Made by a program: the position numbers and the translations under genes
Notes under the pieces: generated by a model
Seen by the model: the letters and a program-made list of their open reading frames with translations, nothing else
Told to the model about the DNA's origin: nothing
Databases searched by the model: none
In this document: one piece after another, positions 22,801 through 37,800 of the stretch
Numbering within the stretch: the stretch's first letter is position 1
Layout of the letters: every line of letters starts with the position of its first letter
From: Cymodocea nodosa
Lineage: Eukaryota > Streptophyta > Magnoliopsida > Alismatales > Cymodoceaceae
NCBI GenBank assembly: GCA_036874045.1
Contig: JAZBRI010000003.1
Location: 2,120,501 to 2,184,500, forward strand
Direction of reading: 5' to 3'
DNA length: 64,000 nucleotides

Positions 22801-25800
22801 ATCATTTAAATAGGCTCTTAATGGTAGTGGAAAAGTTTATAGATCAGGTCCAATTGCTTGGTGGATGGCTTTCCTGTATCTTAGGATACCCTGACAGAAT
22901 ATGCATGCTCTAAAGGTTTGGTGATGCTTTGTAAGTTTGATTTCCAAAAAGTGTACAATATTATGAATTGGAAGTTCCTGTTGGAAGTGGTAACCGCATA
23001 CAAATTTCCATCTGAATGGATTTCATGGATCAGCTAGAGGATCAGTTCTCGTCAATGGACTGTTGAAAAAAAGTGTTTCCTTTTGGCTGTGGAGTGTGAC
23101 AGAGAGGTTCTTTATTTTCTTTGCCGTTTAATTTAGCATTTAATGTTCTTACTTTCATGATCGGCTGGACAATCAAAGAAGGGTGGTTGAGTGCTGTAGG
23201 AATGGTATGAAGGTTTTCGTCTTACAATGTCCTGATGATTCTTTGTTTTCTGGTTATGCTTCTGAGGAGAAAATGCACAAACTTACGTTCCTTCTACAAT
23301 CCTCTGAGATAATCTCTTGTCTCAAGATGAATTTCTCTTGAAGTTCTATTTGCAGGGAACGGGAATTAAAGTGGTGCATTTTCATCTTTGGTTGCAAGAT
23401 TGATTTGATCTCCATGGAATAGTTGGATCTCCCTCTATCTACAAAGGAACCAAGTTGAAAACATGGAGACAAGTCATTCATAAGTTGGAAAGCAGACCTG
23501 AGGGATGGAAACTCAGGTTTCTGTTCATTGCTGTTGACTAGTGCTTCTAAAAAGTGTGTTGGGTAGCACAGTCTTCTATTTGTGTTTTTAGATTTTTGGC
23601 TACATTGACCAAAATCTTATAATTTTTCTATTTTATAATTATAATTTTCATGTTAGATAATCATATTCAATTTTGAATGTTCTTGATTCAAATATGTACA
23701 TTTAACTTTTTTTGAATAAAATATGGCCTATCAATGTCAAGTAGTTTTTTCAAATTTGGATTTTTGAATTTAGATATTTGGATTAAGTTTTTCTGAGATT
23801 CAAATATTATTTGACATTGGATCTTTGAGTAGACATATCTGGGTGGAGTTTTCCTGGATTCCCATATTGTTTGAATTTGGATAAGATCTGCCTGGTGCGG
23901 ATTCGTATATTTAAATAGTTATCAAACATTAATTTGTGGGATTTGTATTATACAGATATTAAAATGGATAAAGATTCAAATACAAATCTATTGAGTTTGA
24001 TTCCATACCATTTAAACCTCTGACATATGTCATTGTTTCAATATTCAAAAATGATTTGTTACATGTATATTATTTTGAACAAATTATGTATGAAATTTTG
24101 TTCATATGTTGATGTCGGTCATGTGTGTTTTGTATTGTCCAAGCACATGTCAGGAAGTTTGCATTATTTGGCCAACATCACTGCTTTTTGTTATTTTGCC
24201 GCAACCTCCTCTTCTGTTCATGCCTCCAACAACCAAGAACCTGACACTTTGTTGGCATTCTAGACATGTTTTTTCTTTGACAGTCTAACATGACAGCTTC
24301 TCCTCCCGTTTCTATACATCCAGCAACGTTTCTTATCTCTCTGGGATATCTTTCTTTTGTATATCATGTTAGACCTTTCTTATTTTTATCTTCCCCTGCT
24401 TTTAACTAGATATAAAGTTTTAGTGCTTGAATTTAATTTTTTTATGGAATGTTCTAATAATATTTTTTCCTAATAATTGAAACATTGTTTTTGCATTTTA
24501 ACCATTTTCTTCCATTTCGTCACATGCAATCCAACAAGGTAAGTTGTTAAAATCTGTTTTATAAAATCGTGCTGATATTTTTGTGTTTCACATTAACTAA
24601 GGCAATTTTTTTAGGTTTAGTATCATTCAAGTTTTCAAGCGGACCCACTAATGGCTTAGTGTAGATCTTGGTAACTGAAACAACTGCCATAGCTAGTTAC
24701 ATACTCATTTCCTTAATTCATGTATATTTACCTGTTGGCTTTCTTGTTGATCTTTGACAATTACAATACATACATGCCTCTTATTAAATATAAATTTATC
24801 ACATTGTTGTACCAAGGAATACTTGTGTTGTAAAGAGAACAAATGATTTGTCAAGAAAACATTTAGACAATACATTGCCTATCAACAAGATGATTACTTG
24901 TTTCAGCAAGGAAGGCAATCGATAATTAGAATCCACAAACCCTAAACCCTATATTTTTAATATTTTCTTATATACATTTTTTTGATAAAACCCCCAATCT
25001 ATTCATGGGGCAGAGACTTGTAAATTAAAGAGGTACAAAGGGGGGGGACTAGGCCTTACCCTAGAAACATCTGCTAACTCATCCACATGACTACTCCTTA
25101 GGTTTGTAGGAAAGTTTGCCTCCACAGTGACAAAATTATCAAACAAGTCAGGTAGCTTTGCACGTGATTTGTAGATTTTCTTAGATTTATGCATCAAGAC
25201 ATCTTTTGCTAGGGCATTTGCACGTCCTTTGGCTTCCCTAAAGACATGATGTACTGTATTCACCTCTCTTTAGACTCTCTAGTTGGTCCCTTTTGTTAAG
25301 GCGTTTGCACTTCTATTGTCTTCCCTAAAGACATGATGTATCATATTCACTTGTCTCTTCAGACTCTCTAGTTGGTCCCAAAAGGAATGGACTTGCTAAC
25401 AAGTATTGTCCCCACCCAAAATCATGCTAATGGCTTGCTTTGAGTCAGATTCGATAATGACATTTTCTAGATCCATCCCTAAGTCCTTACATATTTGAAT
25501 CCCATCTAATATTTTCTTATATGTTGATAAGTTATTTTTGAATAGGCCTTACCCTAGAAACGTCTGCTAACTCATTCACATGATTACTCCTAAGGTTTGT
25601 AGGAAAGTTTGCCTCAATGGTGACAAGATTATCATCCATGCCAAGTAGCTCTAGACATGATTTGTAGATCCTCTTAGATATTTGTATCTAAGTCATCTTT
25701 TGCTAGGGCATTTGCAGTTCCATCGGCTTCTCTAAAGATATGATGTACCATATTTACCTATCTCTTCAGACTCTATAGTTGGTCCCAAAAGGAATGAGCT

Positions 25801-28800
25801 TGCCAACAAGTATAGTACCCACCCAAAATCATGCTAATGGTTTGCTTCGAGTCGGATTTGATAATGACATTTTCTAGATCCATCCCCAAGTCCTTACATC
25901 TTTGAATCCCATCTAATATTTTCTTATATGTTGATAAGTTAGTTTTGAATAGGCCTTACCCTAGAAACGTCTGCTAACTCATCCACATGACTACTCCTAA
26001 GGTTTGTAGGAAAGTTTGACTCAATGGTGACAAGATTATCAACCAAGCCAAGTAGCTCTAGACATGACTTGTAGATCCTCTTAGATATATGTATCTAAGT
26101 CATCTTTTGCTAGGGCATTTGCACTTCCATTGGCTTCTCTAAAGACATGATGTACCATATTTACCTGTCTCTTCAGACTCTATAGTTGGTCCCAAAAGGA
26201 ATGAGCTTGCCAACAAGTATAGTCCCCACCCAAAATCATGCTAATGGTTTGCTTTGAGTTGGATTTGATAATGACGTTTTCTAGATCTATCCCCAAGTCC
26301 TTACATATTTGAATCCCATCTAATATTTTCTTATATGTTGATAAGTTTTGAATATATATTGTTCTTTTAATGTCCTGAATTGTGAAAATTAATTTTAATT
26401 ATTTGTTGATGTGTCCTATTGCTTATTTTAGCGTGAAGTTCATATATTATGGCCTATTTCCATGGACTTTATGTTCTTACCAAACTTCCACTCACATTTT
26501 CAACATAGTCCAACATATTTCATTTTTCCATTGGACCAAAGTCCAATGCCAAATTGAAGTTTATTTCCTTGGGATTTGAACCTATCTAGGTGGAGTGTGA
26601 AGTTTATGTTTTACTAGTGGGTAGTTTTCAATTGGGTTGAGTTTTTTATATTTGTGTTTTTCTTTTTTGACCATCTTGGTCTTCTTGTATTATCTAGTGG
26701 AAACTTATATGGAATGAGATTTTCCCTTATTTCTTTCAAAATGCTATACTTAGTATGAATGTGCTAAAAATGCTTAATAAATGTTTAAAAATAAAGTAAT
26801 TGTTAAAAAACAAATTGCATCATTATTTTGATTGATTTTCGTAATTTATTTGCTTTATTTCTGATTTACATTGCTTCTGTTGTATCATGTTAAAAAGTAC
26901 TTCCTTAAGTCTATGTTTGCATCAAATTAGATTTCTATGGATTTATAAGGATTCTACAGTCAATCTGGCACTAATAGGGAAATAGTTATGGTGTCTGTAG
27001 AGGGTGGGCATGTTTTGTGGCAGAAGATCATCATTACCAAATGGTATTGGTAGGTATCAACCTTTTGGGAAGCTAAGCCCTGGAAGGGAGGTTAGGGTTG
27101 CCTTGCAGGGAGTTGTCGAGATGGTTAAGGTTGTTCAAGGGGGCTTGCAGGAGCAGGTGGGTGGCGGAACATGGGCAAGGTTCTGGAAAGGCAGGAGAGG
27201 GAGGTTGGGTGGGGAGTTGTTGAAACGGTTGAGGTTGTTCAAGGGGGCTTGCAGGGAAGGGTGGGTGGTGGGTTTAGGGTTTATGGAAAGTAGGCAAAGT
27301 TCTTGAAAGGCAGGTGGTTGGTTGACTGCCCTTTAATAGTTCCCTTGTAGTTAGAGATGTGGCAGATAGAGATCCTTTTCAGTGGTGTCTCTCTACAGGG
27401 TTTTACATTGTGGAGGTGCTTAGGGGAAGATTGCTTGGCATGTTTGGAACTACATGGTGCATAAAAGTGCATACGTATGGGTGGTTGCTGACACATGAGG
27501 CAGTATTGACTGGAGTGGCTCTTCAAAGGAGAGGATGTCAACTAGTGAGCAGGTGCAACTTTTGTGGTGCAGTTGTGAAATCTGTGAGACACTTGTTCTT
27601 TGATTGCATGGACATTGGCGTCTGGTGGGATGCCGTGGTTGTTCCTTCATGGTTGTCATGGGGTACATGTCTGACTTTTGGGAGGGATGATGATTAGGGT
27701 CCTGCTTTAGAAGGTGGGAAATGCTTTGAGTGCTGCTTCTATAAGTGCGTTAGTGGTTTAGATGGTTGCAGAGGAATAGAAGAATTTTTCATGGATAGGC
27801 TTGTCCTTTCCATTGGTGGCTTTTTCAGCTTACAGGGGCTCTACTTTGGTCTTGTGGGAGGGCAGAGCCCGTGATTCAGAGGAGGCTTCACAAGTGTGGC
27901 TGCACATATCTTGGAGGCATTACGTTTGTTTGTTGCCTTGTGCCATGGGGTCATCTTATATTGCTGTGCTTGTTATGCTTCTGTTATTTGAGTCTTGTTT
28001 TGTTGGTCCTTTTTCATCTTGTTGAGTCTTTGTTCTTCAGCTTACCTTCTTGATAAGCCTTTAGTTTGTACTGTTTGTACATTTATATGATAGATGTTTT
28101 ATAGTCCGGAATAGGAACAGCAGTGGCAAGACACCACCATAATGCCAGAGCAACCTCATCAGCAGCAAATTCTTGTCAGCCATGTGAGGTTGAGCAACGG
28201 TAGCAACAAGGCCAGAGAGGAAGCAGCAGTAGCAGGTGAACAATATCCAGCCAAGAAGAGACGTGCAGAAATTAGGAAGATGGAGGAATATAAAGAGAAA
28301 TTGCGTGTTTCCACCCTACTACTACGAAAATTTGCCAAAATCTTATTTTTGTTTGCCATGTCAATACTACTACTACAACAACAATAATAATAATTTGAAC
28401 CATAATCCCACCACTCGGGATTTTCCATGTCAACAATAAATTACAAAATTGTAAAATAGTTCAAAATTTCTATAGAAATGTACTTGCTGAAATTCCCATC
28501 ACTTTTATTTTAATGCTAAATATGGCTTGATCAGTGAAAATTTTCCAATATGGTCCAAATTTGGTATCCTCAATACTTGTGATGGAGACCTAGTGGGGGT
28601 TAGTGTAGCCTAGAAAATGGAAGAATTATGGGGAAAAGGAAACCTGAAGAAATTTTATACTTTTTCTTGTGTTAAGTGCATATGGGAAACCTGGGGAAAG
28701 TAATTCGCTAGGTTTTTGAGTATGTAAACCCTGGGTAAAAAAAATTTCTCATCACAGAGGTGAGAAAGGTGTAAAATTCCCCTCCATGCTTGCCCTCCTT

Positions 28801-31800
28801 CTTGTGCTTATTGCTTGCCCTTGCATCAACTGTCTCATTGGAAACCCACACACCTTAAAGCAAGAGCGAAGATGTTATTCGCTTGGTCCATGCTCCAACT
28901 GTTGCTCCCGCTCTCGTATACTTCAGCTCCAACTCTCGCTTGCATGCTTGCTCCCCATCGCTTGCTTGCGATCGTCCGCTCTTGGTCTATTGTAGAAATG
29001 TGAAAAAATATTATGAATTTGTAGAAAAATATTATGAATGCCATGTGGGAATAAAAAAGAAGTAGAAATGTTTGAAATGAATTTATATTTGAATATTATT
29101 GTAAAATTGAATTAGATTTGACATGTAATGTTTATTTCATTTCAATAAAATTATTGAATTTTCAAAAATATTGTGAATTTTTTTATAAATTGATTATCAA
29201 TTAAATATTGTTAATAATAATATTGGTCTTATTTATTATCCTGAAAATAAATTTAATGTATAAAAATTATTTATTTATAATATGTATTACTTTACTTCAC
29301 TTTTTGAATGTGTACTAAACATCTTCAAATTTTCTAAATTTCCCTGACTTTCTTTAAGATTCTGTATCTCTTATTTTTCAGATTTTCCTGAACTTTTTTT
29401 TTTCAAACTTTTCAGTGCCACTAATAGGCCCTAGACTTTCTTGAGTGGTAGTGTAGCAAAAACATGTTATTAAAGTAGTAAAATAGAAGTTTATCTACAA
29501 GAGAAGCCAAGACAAATAAAGGAAAATAGGCAAACAAAGGTGCAAACTACAAACACAAACCTAACCAAGGCTTTAACTAGGACAAAGATCATAGGACCAT
29601 ACACCTCAACCAATACCAACACAGAGGATGAAGATCTTGGCTTGAGCTTAAGTAGAAACATTACCATTATGAAATGGTAAAACGGAATATCTTCATTAAT
29701 AAAATACAAGACTTTTTATATTGGGGTTACAAGGAAAGATACAACACACTTAATAACTCTAATGCATTGAGAACATTGATGATCATACATGGAGAATATC
29801 AAATGTCACACATGGAAAACACTGAAAGTCACACATGTAGAACACCAAGGGTCACATTAATACATTGTAATGTCACACATTTAATATTCTCCTTTAAGTT
29901 AGAAGATACATGTTTGTCATACCCAACTTACTACAAATGGATACAAAAATATCATGACCTAACACTTTCTTGGTCATGTCTGCACTGTAAAGGAAAAGAC
30001 AACACAAATTCTTATTCACTACCAATGATATCAGTCTACATAGGTTATCTTATCAAGGAACACCACACTAGTACCAAATCTGTTGACAGTATAGCAACCA
30101 CACCAGACTAAAAGCAACAATGACAGACTGCAACTACACAACTATAGACCATTGATCAAAGGTTGCCGTGACCAAACTCAATAGTCACAAATGACTGTAT
30201 GGATGTTGACGCTCCCAACGACACCACATGTTGACATACGTCTTGCTTTCCTAACAGTAACATGCTAGCCACATATCCTCTTGATGCACCAATGGTTGGA
30301 GGCACTTCAGCAACGCTCCACCTGATGATGTGATGGACAAATACCATGGCAGCAATATAGCCAAATGAATGACATCATCTGGTAGATGAGCACTTGTAAT
30401 TGGATGGAAATGACAAGCTGAGTGGACTAGTACACACCTAATATGAAAAGAGGGAGGCAGAGGAAGAGGGCCTTAATAGAATGACAACTTTAATTGGGTT
30501 GACAACATTACAGTGGGAAGGGAGGAGGGTGATGACTAGGGTTTCTCTCATCTTTGCTTAAAACATGAAAACTTAAGGGACTCTCAAACCTAAATCTCTA
30601 ATACCATGTTGAAACTAATGAAATAGTGGAAGAGAACATATCCGTTGATAAAATACAATGCATCTTATATAGAGGTTACAAGAAAAGATACAACCCAACT
30701 TACAACACACCTAATAACTCTAATATATTGAGAATATTAAAGGTCACACATGGAGAATACCAAGGGTCACATTAATACTTAGTAATATCATATATCTAAT
30801 GAACCCGAATATTGAGTATTCACTAAAGTAGGTCAAGGTCTCAAGTGCATATTCAAGATGGTGAAAAACACAACCACAAGTCTGAATTATAATGCAAAGA
30901 ACTCCATGGCCATACATATTCATATGAATATTGTTATACTTGTCATGTGGTTATTCACTACTGAAGTTCCTTTGGACCATTTTACTATTTAGAAGGTTTT
31001 TGCAAATTTTGCTTACTCTGTTATAGCAGGAATTCAAGGTGTGGACCTGGAAAGACAGAAATAAGTGTATTGAAAAAGTTGGCTAGCTATGTACGTGAAT
31101 CTTCTTGTGCAAGGCAGTTCGTTGATATAATGCTTCCTCTTTTCAGGAAAAAATCGTTAAGCACAGGTATGCTGTTGCACTTGTACGGGTGTCAGGTTTT
31201 TAAAGCCATTGGTTGATCACTATTAGCTGCCATGTACTTATGAAGTCAATTACTGTTTTATTGATTTAATACAGATGAATGTCTGAAAGGCTTGCGTGTT
31301 ATAAGAAGTGTTGTACCAGTTCTGGATATTTTAGCGGCTGAAGAATTTCTGAATGCAGTCCAACCCATTCTTGTTTATGCTGACTTGAGTATCAGATTGT
31401 GCATCTGTGATATTCTTGATAATCTTGCTGCCATCCATCCATCACTAGTTCCTGTGGTACAGTTCATCGTGTTCCTCTTTATCTGTGTTTTGAAGTGTTT
31501 GTTTTGTTGCCTGCATTGTGATTATTTTTTTGGATACAGGCTGAACTCCTCCATGAATTGAATGCCACCTCCTCTTCAGAGTTGGATGAACTTGACTATG
31601 ATACTAGAATCAGAGCTTATAATAAGATCAGGCCAGATTTGTTTTCCAAACTAAAATGTAATCAAGTGTTAATCCTCATGTCTCACTGTGTGTATGAAAT
31701 TTCATCGGAGGACCTAATAGTTCGGCAAAGTGCATCAAGCTCATTGATTTCATTTATTCAGTTTTGTGCTACTGTTTTGGATTGCAATACTGAGTCCTGT

Positions 31801-34800
31801 CTAGAAACTGCTTCTGTTGACATGAATACCACTAGTGGTGCTTGGACTAAGTCCAGCATTCAAAGAGTTATAAATAAGATTCTTCTGCAGAACATGGCTG
31901 AAGCAATGAGCAAGGGCGCTTCCATACAAAAGGTCATCACTTGTACCATTAATTCTTATGCCAGTGGTCTCAGAGATTCTCTTAATTTGTTTCTTGCTTC
32001 CAGGAATGGATGGTTTTGCTACAGGAGATGATTCTCAAGCTTCCAGGAGTGTGTGAATTGAATCTGTTAAGACCATTATGTGGCAAGGACCCAGAAGATA
32101 ACTTTTTTGACAACATTCTCCATTTGCAGGTTTCTTTTTCTTTATTACAATATGTGAATCAAAAAGATAATATTGAATCCTGATTTAAATTCCTTATTCA
32201 GATTTATAAGAGGGCAAATGCGTTATCAAATTTCAGAGATGCAATCAATGCTGGGAGTTTTCCTGAGGTACAGCTTTTATTAATTTTCCCTTGTATTTTT
32301 TTAATATACACTTCAAGTTGGAGAATCGGATGGCATACCGATAAATTCAATTTGTTTGCTAAGATTCTCATTATCTCTTTGGTTGATAGGGGTTACCATT
32401 CACATATTGTGTACTAGTGCTTAATTTATAACTTATTGTGATATATGAGTGAACATTATTGTATTTTGTTAAAATGTTAGATGTCGTATGTAGGATATTG
32501 TCTTAAAATGCTATATACTGTATGCTGTTCAATTTCTGGGAGGCTTCCATTGACATGCACTTTATTGCGGGAATAAGACTTACGTAATAATCTATTTTTT
32601 ATTTTAAAATTATAAATAGGCACACAGCTATCACTTTTATGCAAGTTTTATTGGAATTTATTTTACTCTCATATTTTCTTTTTCAACTGCATTTTGATTT
32701 CCTTTTCTTGGAAAATGAGAAAATAATTGACTTTGCTAGTGGTAGTCTCAGTACAATCGTAGGACCATATAGCAGTTAGATTCAATATGCTTGTTTAGGC
32801 ATACTCATTTTTCAAGTGGAAATTTCATTTTACCTTTCATTAGTACTTTCAACAGTTCAACTTGGGGATTTCGATCTGCACACTCAGAATTTAGTTTAAA
32901 AAAAGAAACAAAGTGATTGGCTTTGAGTTTAAACTTTAGAGAGTAGCAATCTTGTAAAATAATATGAAATATGACATCCTTATTTGTGATAAATGTGTTT
33001 GTTACCATAATACATCCATTCTTCCAAACAAAAAAGTTCTTTTTGATCTCTTTCGAGACATATGATAAAATCACATGATTAATATGATCACACAAATCGA
33101 GAAATGTTCCAAAAAATCTTGTGAAAATATTTGTATTTAGGGAAAATTGTTATTCTATCAACTTTTATGAAACCTTCTTATTTAGGAATTACATAGTGAA
33201 GCAAAATATTTGAATTACTAATGTGAGACTGTTAACCTACACAACAATTCCAACACTCACCTTCATATTGGAGCATCTAGTTTGCAACCACGTCAAAATG
33301 AAACAAAATCGTAACTAAAAGTGGAAGTAGACAACTATAGTAGACATAAGATATGCATGAATTGTAGTTGTAATAGAAATAGTAGCAAGAAGCAAGTAAG
33401 CGATGGTCAATTATGTTGACCTCACATGTACGAAAATTTACTCTATTATTTACTTCACACGATCAACCATGGAATCTGATTCTTTCAATAGGCTTTGTCA
33501 AAATGTCTATACTATTTACTGTATTCTGTCAAAATGCCTCTTCACTCTTATCAAATGGGAGTCTATTCCAATGCACTTCATTCTTTTATGAAATGTGGGA
33601 TTAGTTGCAATATGCATTCTTCTTTTGTAAGATGTGTTTGTTATGTGGGTTAGTAGAGTTGGGTAATAGATATCCGTTTATGGATCCATTTAACCCTTCT
33701 CTCTATACATAATCATTTGTGTTTAACACTAATCTCAACCACATGGAATCAGAGCTTTAAGGTTAACTGTAATCCTACCTTAATCTCTTCCTAATCTCAT
33801 CCTTCTTTCTTTGTTTGCCACTTGGGTGCATGCTCTGGTGTTTGTTCAATGGTTTTCTTGGAGATCATGTGTAGTCTGGTTGTATGTGCGGCAATTTTCT
33901 TCATCATAGGTGGCTTACACTAGCATGACAAATCCCACGTGGTAGTAGTGGTGTCTCCCTCGTGAACAATAGTGACTTCTTTCCTTTTGTGTTTGTTGGT
34001 TTCTATGTTAATGGTGACTCGAGGGTTTACAACTATAGTGGTGAGCCCTCTCTTCTCCTGATGACTCTCATGGATTGCCATTTGCAAATGTGTGGTTGTT
34101 GAAATCTGTACTTGGTGGAGATGTGCAAATGGTTGCTAAAACCCATTTTGGTGGTTGTTCCTATGCGGAGTTTGGATTGGTGTGTGGCTTGGTTTGCTTG
34201 TGCAAAGCCAGACTTGTGTTGTTCGTGTGACGTTGTGCTTATGTTCTCGTGTTGGTAGTTTGACTTGTACTAGCACTTGTGTGGATAGTAGGTACCCCTT
34301 TGGTTGAAAAGAGGTATTGTGTGTGACAGGGTGCTGCTTGGTGGATGAGTTGTTTTGCTCAAACAGTTGATGTTGTCCTATTTGGTAGATAGTGTGGGTG
34401 AACAAGGACTCAAAGAGTCTGCAATTCGTTAGTTAAGTGGTACAACAGAAAAATTAATAAATACAAATTCTCTGATGTGGTCCCAATACTTTCTCAGCTT
34501 TGTTGCTGTACAACCACTAGATGTCAAAGATATTTCTTATGAAGATTGATTTGCTGATGATGTTGTGATTGCCACTTGGTTGGAAAATAGTATGAAGAGT
34601 AAAATAGCACATGGGGTATGATGTTTTATTTTGCAAAGACAATCTATGATACATTATGACAAATGTATGCTCATGAGAATCATATTGTACGAGGTTATGA
34701 GATTTATGAGCAAATATTTTCATTGCATATGATTGGTTTAGGAGCATTTTAGTGCCATGTGTGCCTTATTTGAAGAGTTGAAAGCTCATCAACCAATCAC

Positions 34801-37800
34801 CACTGATGTTGTGAAGTTGAAGCAATATCAGAATGATTTGTAAGTAGTTGTGTTTTTAGTTGTATTTTGGGGTTTCACAATACATGATAGGTAGTCACAA
34901 TTTTTGATTGTTTACATCATTTACCCAACCTATGAGGTGTTATTGTTGTTGATGACCAATTTTGTTGAGTTATTGGTAAGGGCACAATTCATGTAACCTT
35001 CAAGATTTGCCTAGATCATATTGTTTATGTTCTCAAATTCTCAGTGAATCTATTACCTTTTGATGTTGTTACTATTCAACTTTCCTTCTTAGTAACGTTT
35101 TTTCCCTTTTTGTTGTTTTTTTCAAGATTTGTTGATGAGGAAGGGAATTGATTTGGAGTGTAAGCAGTGTGATGATGTGTGTTGTCCTCTACATATTCCT
35201 CAATGCTCTAACATTTCAGGCTTGGTCATCTCTTCTTGGAGAAGTTGTGACAGGGCCTACCTTGGATATCTTTTTTGCATTTTGATTGTGAATTGTGTCA
35301 ACTATGACCATCAGTCTACTTTTCATTGTTTGTAACTTGTGTTTAGTAGTGTCTGTTTGATTTAATTCATTGTAATGTTTGGGGTTCTAGGAGTGTTGTG
35401 TCTATCATTAGGTATTAGTATTATCTAGTGTTTGGTGACGACTATTCTAGAATTTCATGGATTTACTTGTTAAATGATCATTAGAATATTTTATTTGTTG
35501 TTCAAAACTTTATTGTTGAAATCAAAACTTAATTTTCTATTATGCCTAAGTGTTTATATATTGATAATGATCTAAAATTTATGAGTTATAAGTTTCAAAA
35601 TTTTTGTGCTCTTGAGATTATTCATCAAATTACTTTCCTTCACACTTCCTAACAAAATGGAGTTACCGAGTGTAAGCATCAGCATATTTTAGATATAGCT
35701 TGTACTTTGCTTGTTTAGATGAAAGTCCTAAAATCTTTTTGGTCTAATCTTCTTATTGCTGTGTACCTTATTAATGGTATATCATTTGCCCCCCTTTGGT
35801 GGGGAAACTCCTCTTCATTGACTTTGTCTTAACAAGGATCTATTTGTTCTCACTTCCCATGTTTTTATGTGTGTTGCCTTCGTTTAGGATCTTTCCTCTG
35901 AATTAGATAAACTAACTGCTTGAGCATTAAAATGTATTTTTGTTGGATATTATAGGACTCAAAAAAGTTATTGATGTTATTATTCCTTGACTAAGAAATA
36001 TTTTGAATCTCAATCTTATTTTTCTAGTTCATTTGATGTGTCTATGGATTGTCCTCTTCCCCTCCTTGTTTCTATCCTTGAGAGTCCCAATTCTGTAGGA
36101 GTACCTACCTATGAACCTGATTGTAGTGAGGCTACTATAGATTGTGAGCATGGTCGTTAGGAACTTATTCCTGAGGCAACAACTATTTCTTCTCTATTAT
36201 AGGTGTATTAACAACATATTCGTTCTACATCTATTCCAATAGTTGATATGATTCTCTCTAAATGTAGATCCTCTCGTGACCACATCTACTATTGATTTTA
36301 CTTATTGCCTTCTGCAAAGGTACATATACCTGCACTTAACATCCTATTTCTCATTTTGTTATCTATGGTCATCTTACCTTTTTTTTGTTGTATCTTTACT
36401 TTGGCCTTATCGTTTGAGTCTCTCTCCAAGAATTATCAAGATGCTTTACAATTACGATGTTGAAAAGTAGCTATGGATGAAAAAGTTGGTGCACTTTGTT
36501 CATGTGATATTTAGGAGTTAGTCTTTTGTTTTGTTGTAGCAAACATTGTCAGCTGCAAGTGGATCTTTATTATCAAATATAAGTTGAATAGTTCAATTGA
36601 TAGATACAAGGTTTAACTTGTGGCCTATGGTTTCATTCAGACTTATGACGTTGATTATGTTGAAATTTTTCTACCTATTACTCATTTTAACTCTATTTGT
36701 GTGATCCTTTCCATTGTAGTTAATTGTCACTAGCAACTTCATCAATTGGATGTTAAAAATGTCTTCTTTATAATGATTTTTTTGATGAGATCTACATGAA
36801 GTAATCTCTTAGGTATGTTGCTCAGGAGGGGGGCTTAAGTATGTAGGTTAAAGAAGGTTAATTACTGATTGAAATAAAGTCTAAGAGCATAGTTTGAGAA
36901 GTTTAGCTAGGTAGCATAGTTTGAGAAGTTTAGCTAGGTAGTACTGTATGGAGGTTTTTAATGATGTGTGGTGGTCCATTCAATTTTTGTGAGGCAAATG
37001 ACTAGTGATTGCGTCTGTTTAGCAATTTTTGTAGATGACATCCTACTTACAAGGAGCAACACTATAGTGATAGTAGAGACAAACAAATTTTTTGACCCCC
37101 TTTGCAACAAAAGATATAGGAAAATCAGGATATTTTCTTAGTATTGAGTTTGCATATTCTAGTGGTAAGTTGGTGTTGTCATAATAAAAGTATACTTTAG
37201 ATTTATTGACTGAAATTGGTTGTCTCATATGTAAACTTGAGAGTATCCTATTGAGCAAAATCCTTTCTTTTGGGATAAAGACTCTTTGAATCTCAGCGAT
37301 CTAGAACAATGTAGGCGACTAGTTGGAAAACTTATATATCTAACTATTACTAGGCCAAACATGGCCTACACTTTTAGCTTATTGAGTCAATTTGTGCATG
37401 AGCTAAAGGAGGTACCTTGGATTGGAGTTCAACATGTATTTGCCTATTTTAAAGGCACACCAGGGAAGAGATTGATTTACAAGGTACATGAGTACTTCAG
37501 GATTGAAGTTTTATTAGATTTTGACCATGTAGGTGACAAAAGGGATGGAAAATATACTTTAGAATATTGTACTCATGTAGGACAGCAAGAAGCAAAATGT
37601 AGTTTCGAGATCTATTATAGAGGTAAAGTATAGTTCTATGGTAGAGACTGCATATGAGATGATGTGGCTTCGATCTCTAAGTGAACTAGGCATACAACTT
37701 CAGAAACTTATGCTCGTGCATTGTGATAATTAGACAATGATATATATTGTTTAAAATGAAACATTTCACAAATGAACCAAATATATTAAGATTGATTGTC

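Larger units (their letters stand above)
22504..31029 (+). other. UTP20 intron 20 (8.5 kb), transposon-filled
   Basis: GT-AG, phase 2 (AG / G-AAT). Contents in order: sense LINE RT piece (22830-23570), AT-rich stretch with nothing recognised (23580-24950), antisense LINE tail in a three-copy tandem array (24965-26350), AT-rich stretch (26351-26990), sense LINE zf-RVT piece (27000-28080), RTE-like tail (28383-28435), hAT-like element copy 2 (28595-29430), and a small antisense LTR element (29655-30790). It is the largest intron in the window. Confidence 0.8.

Noticed and set aside
25003..26350. CRISPR-like or satellite array interpretation of the repeats
   Set aside because: Units of about 400 bases with LINE RNase H coding traces on the minus strand, in a plant intron; not CRISPR and too few copies for a true satellite.
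29674..30111. 145-codon plus-strand ORF
   Set aside because: It spans an LTR and the interior of the antisense TRIM-like element; its composition is repeat-driven and nothing is recognisable.
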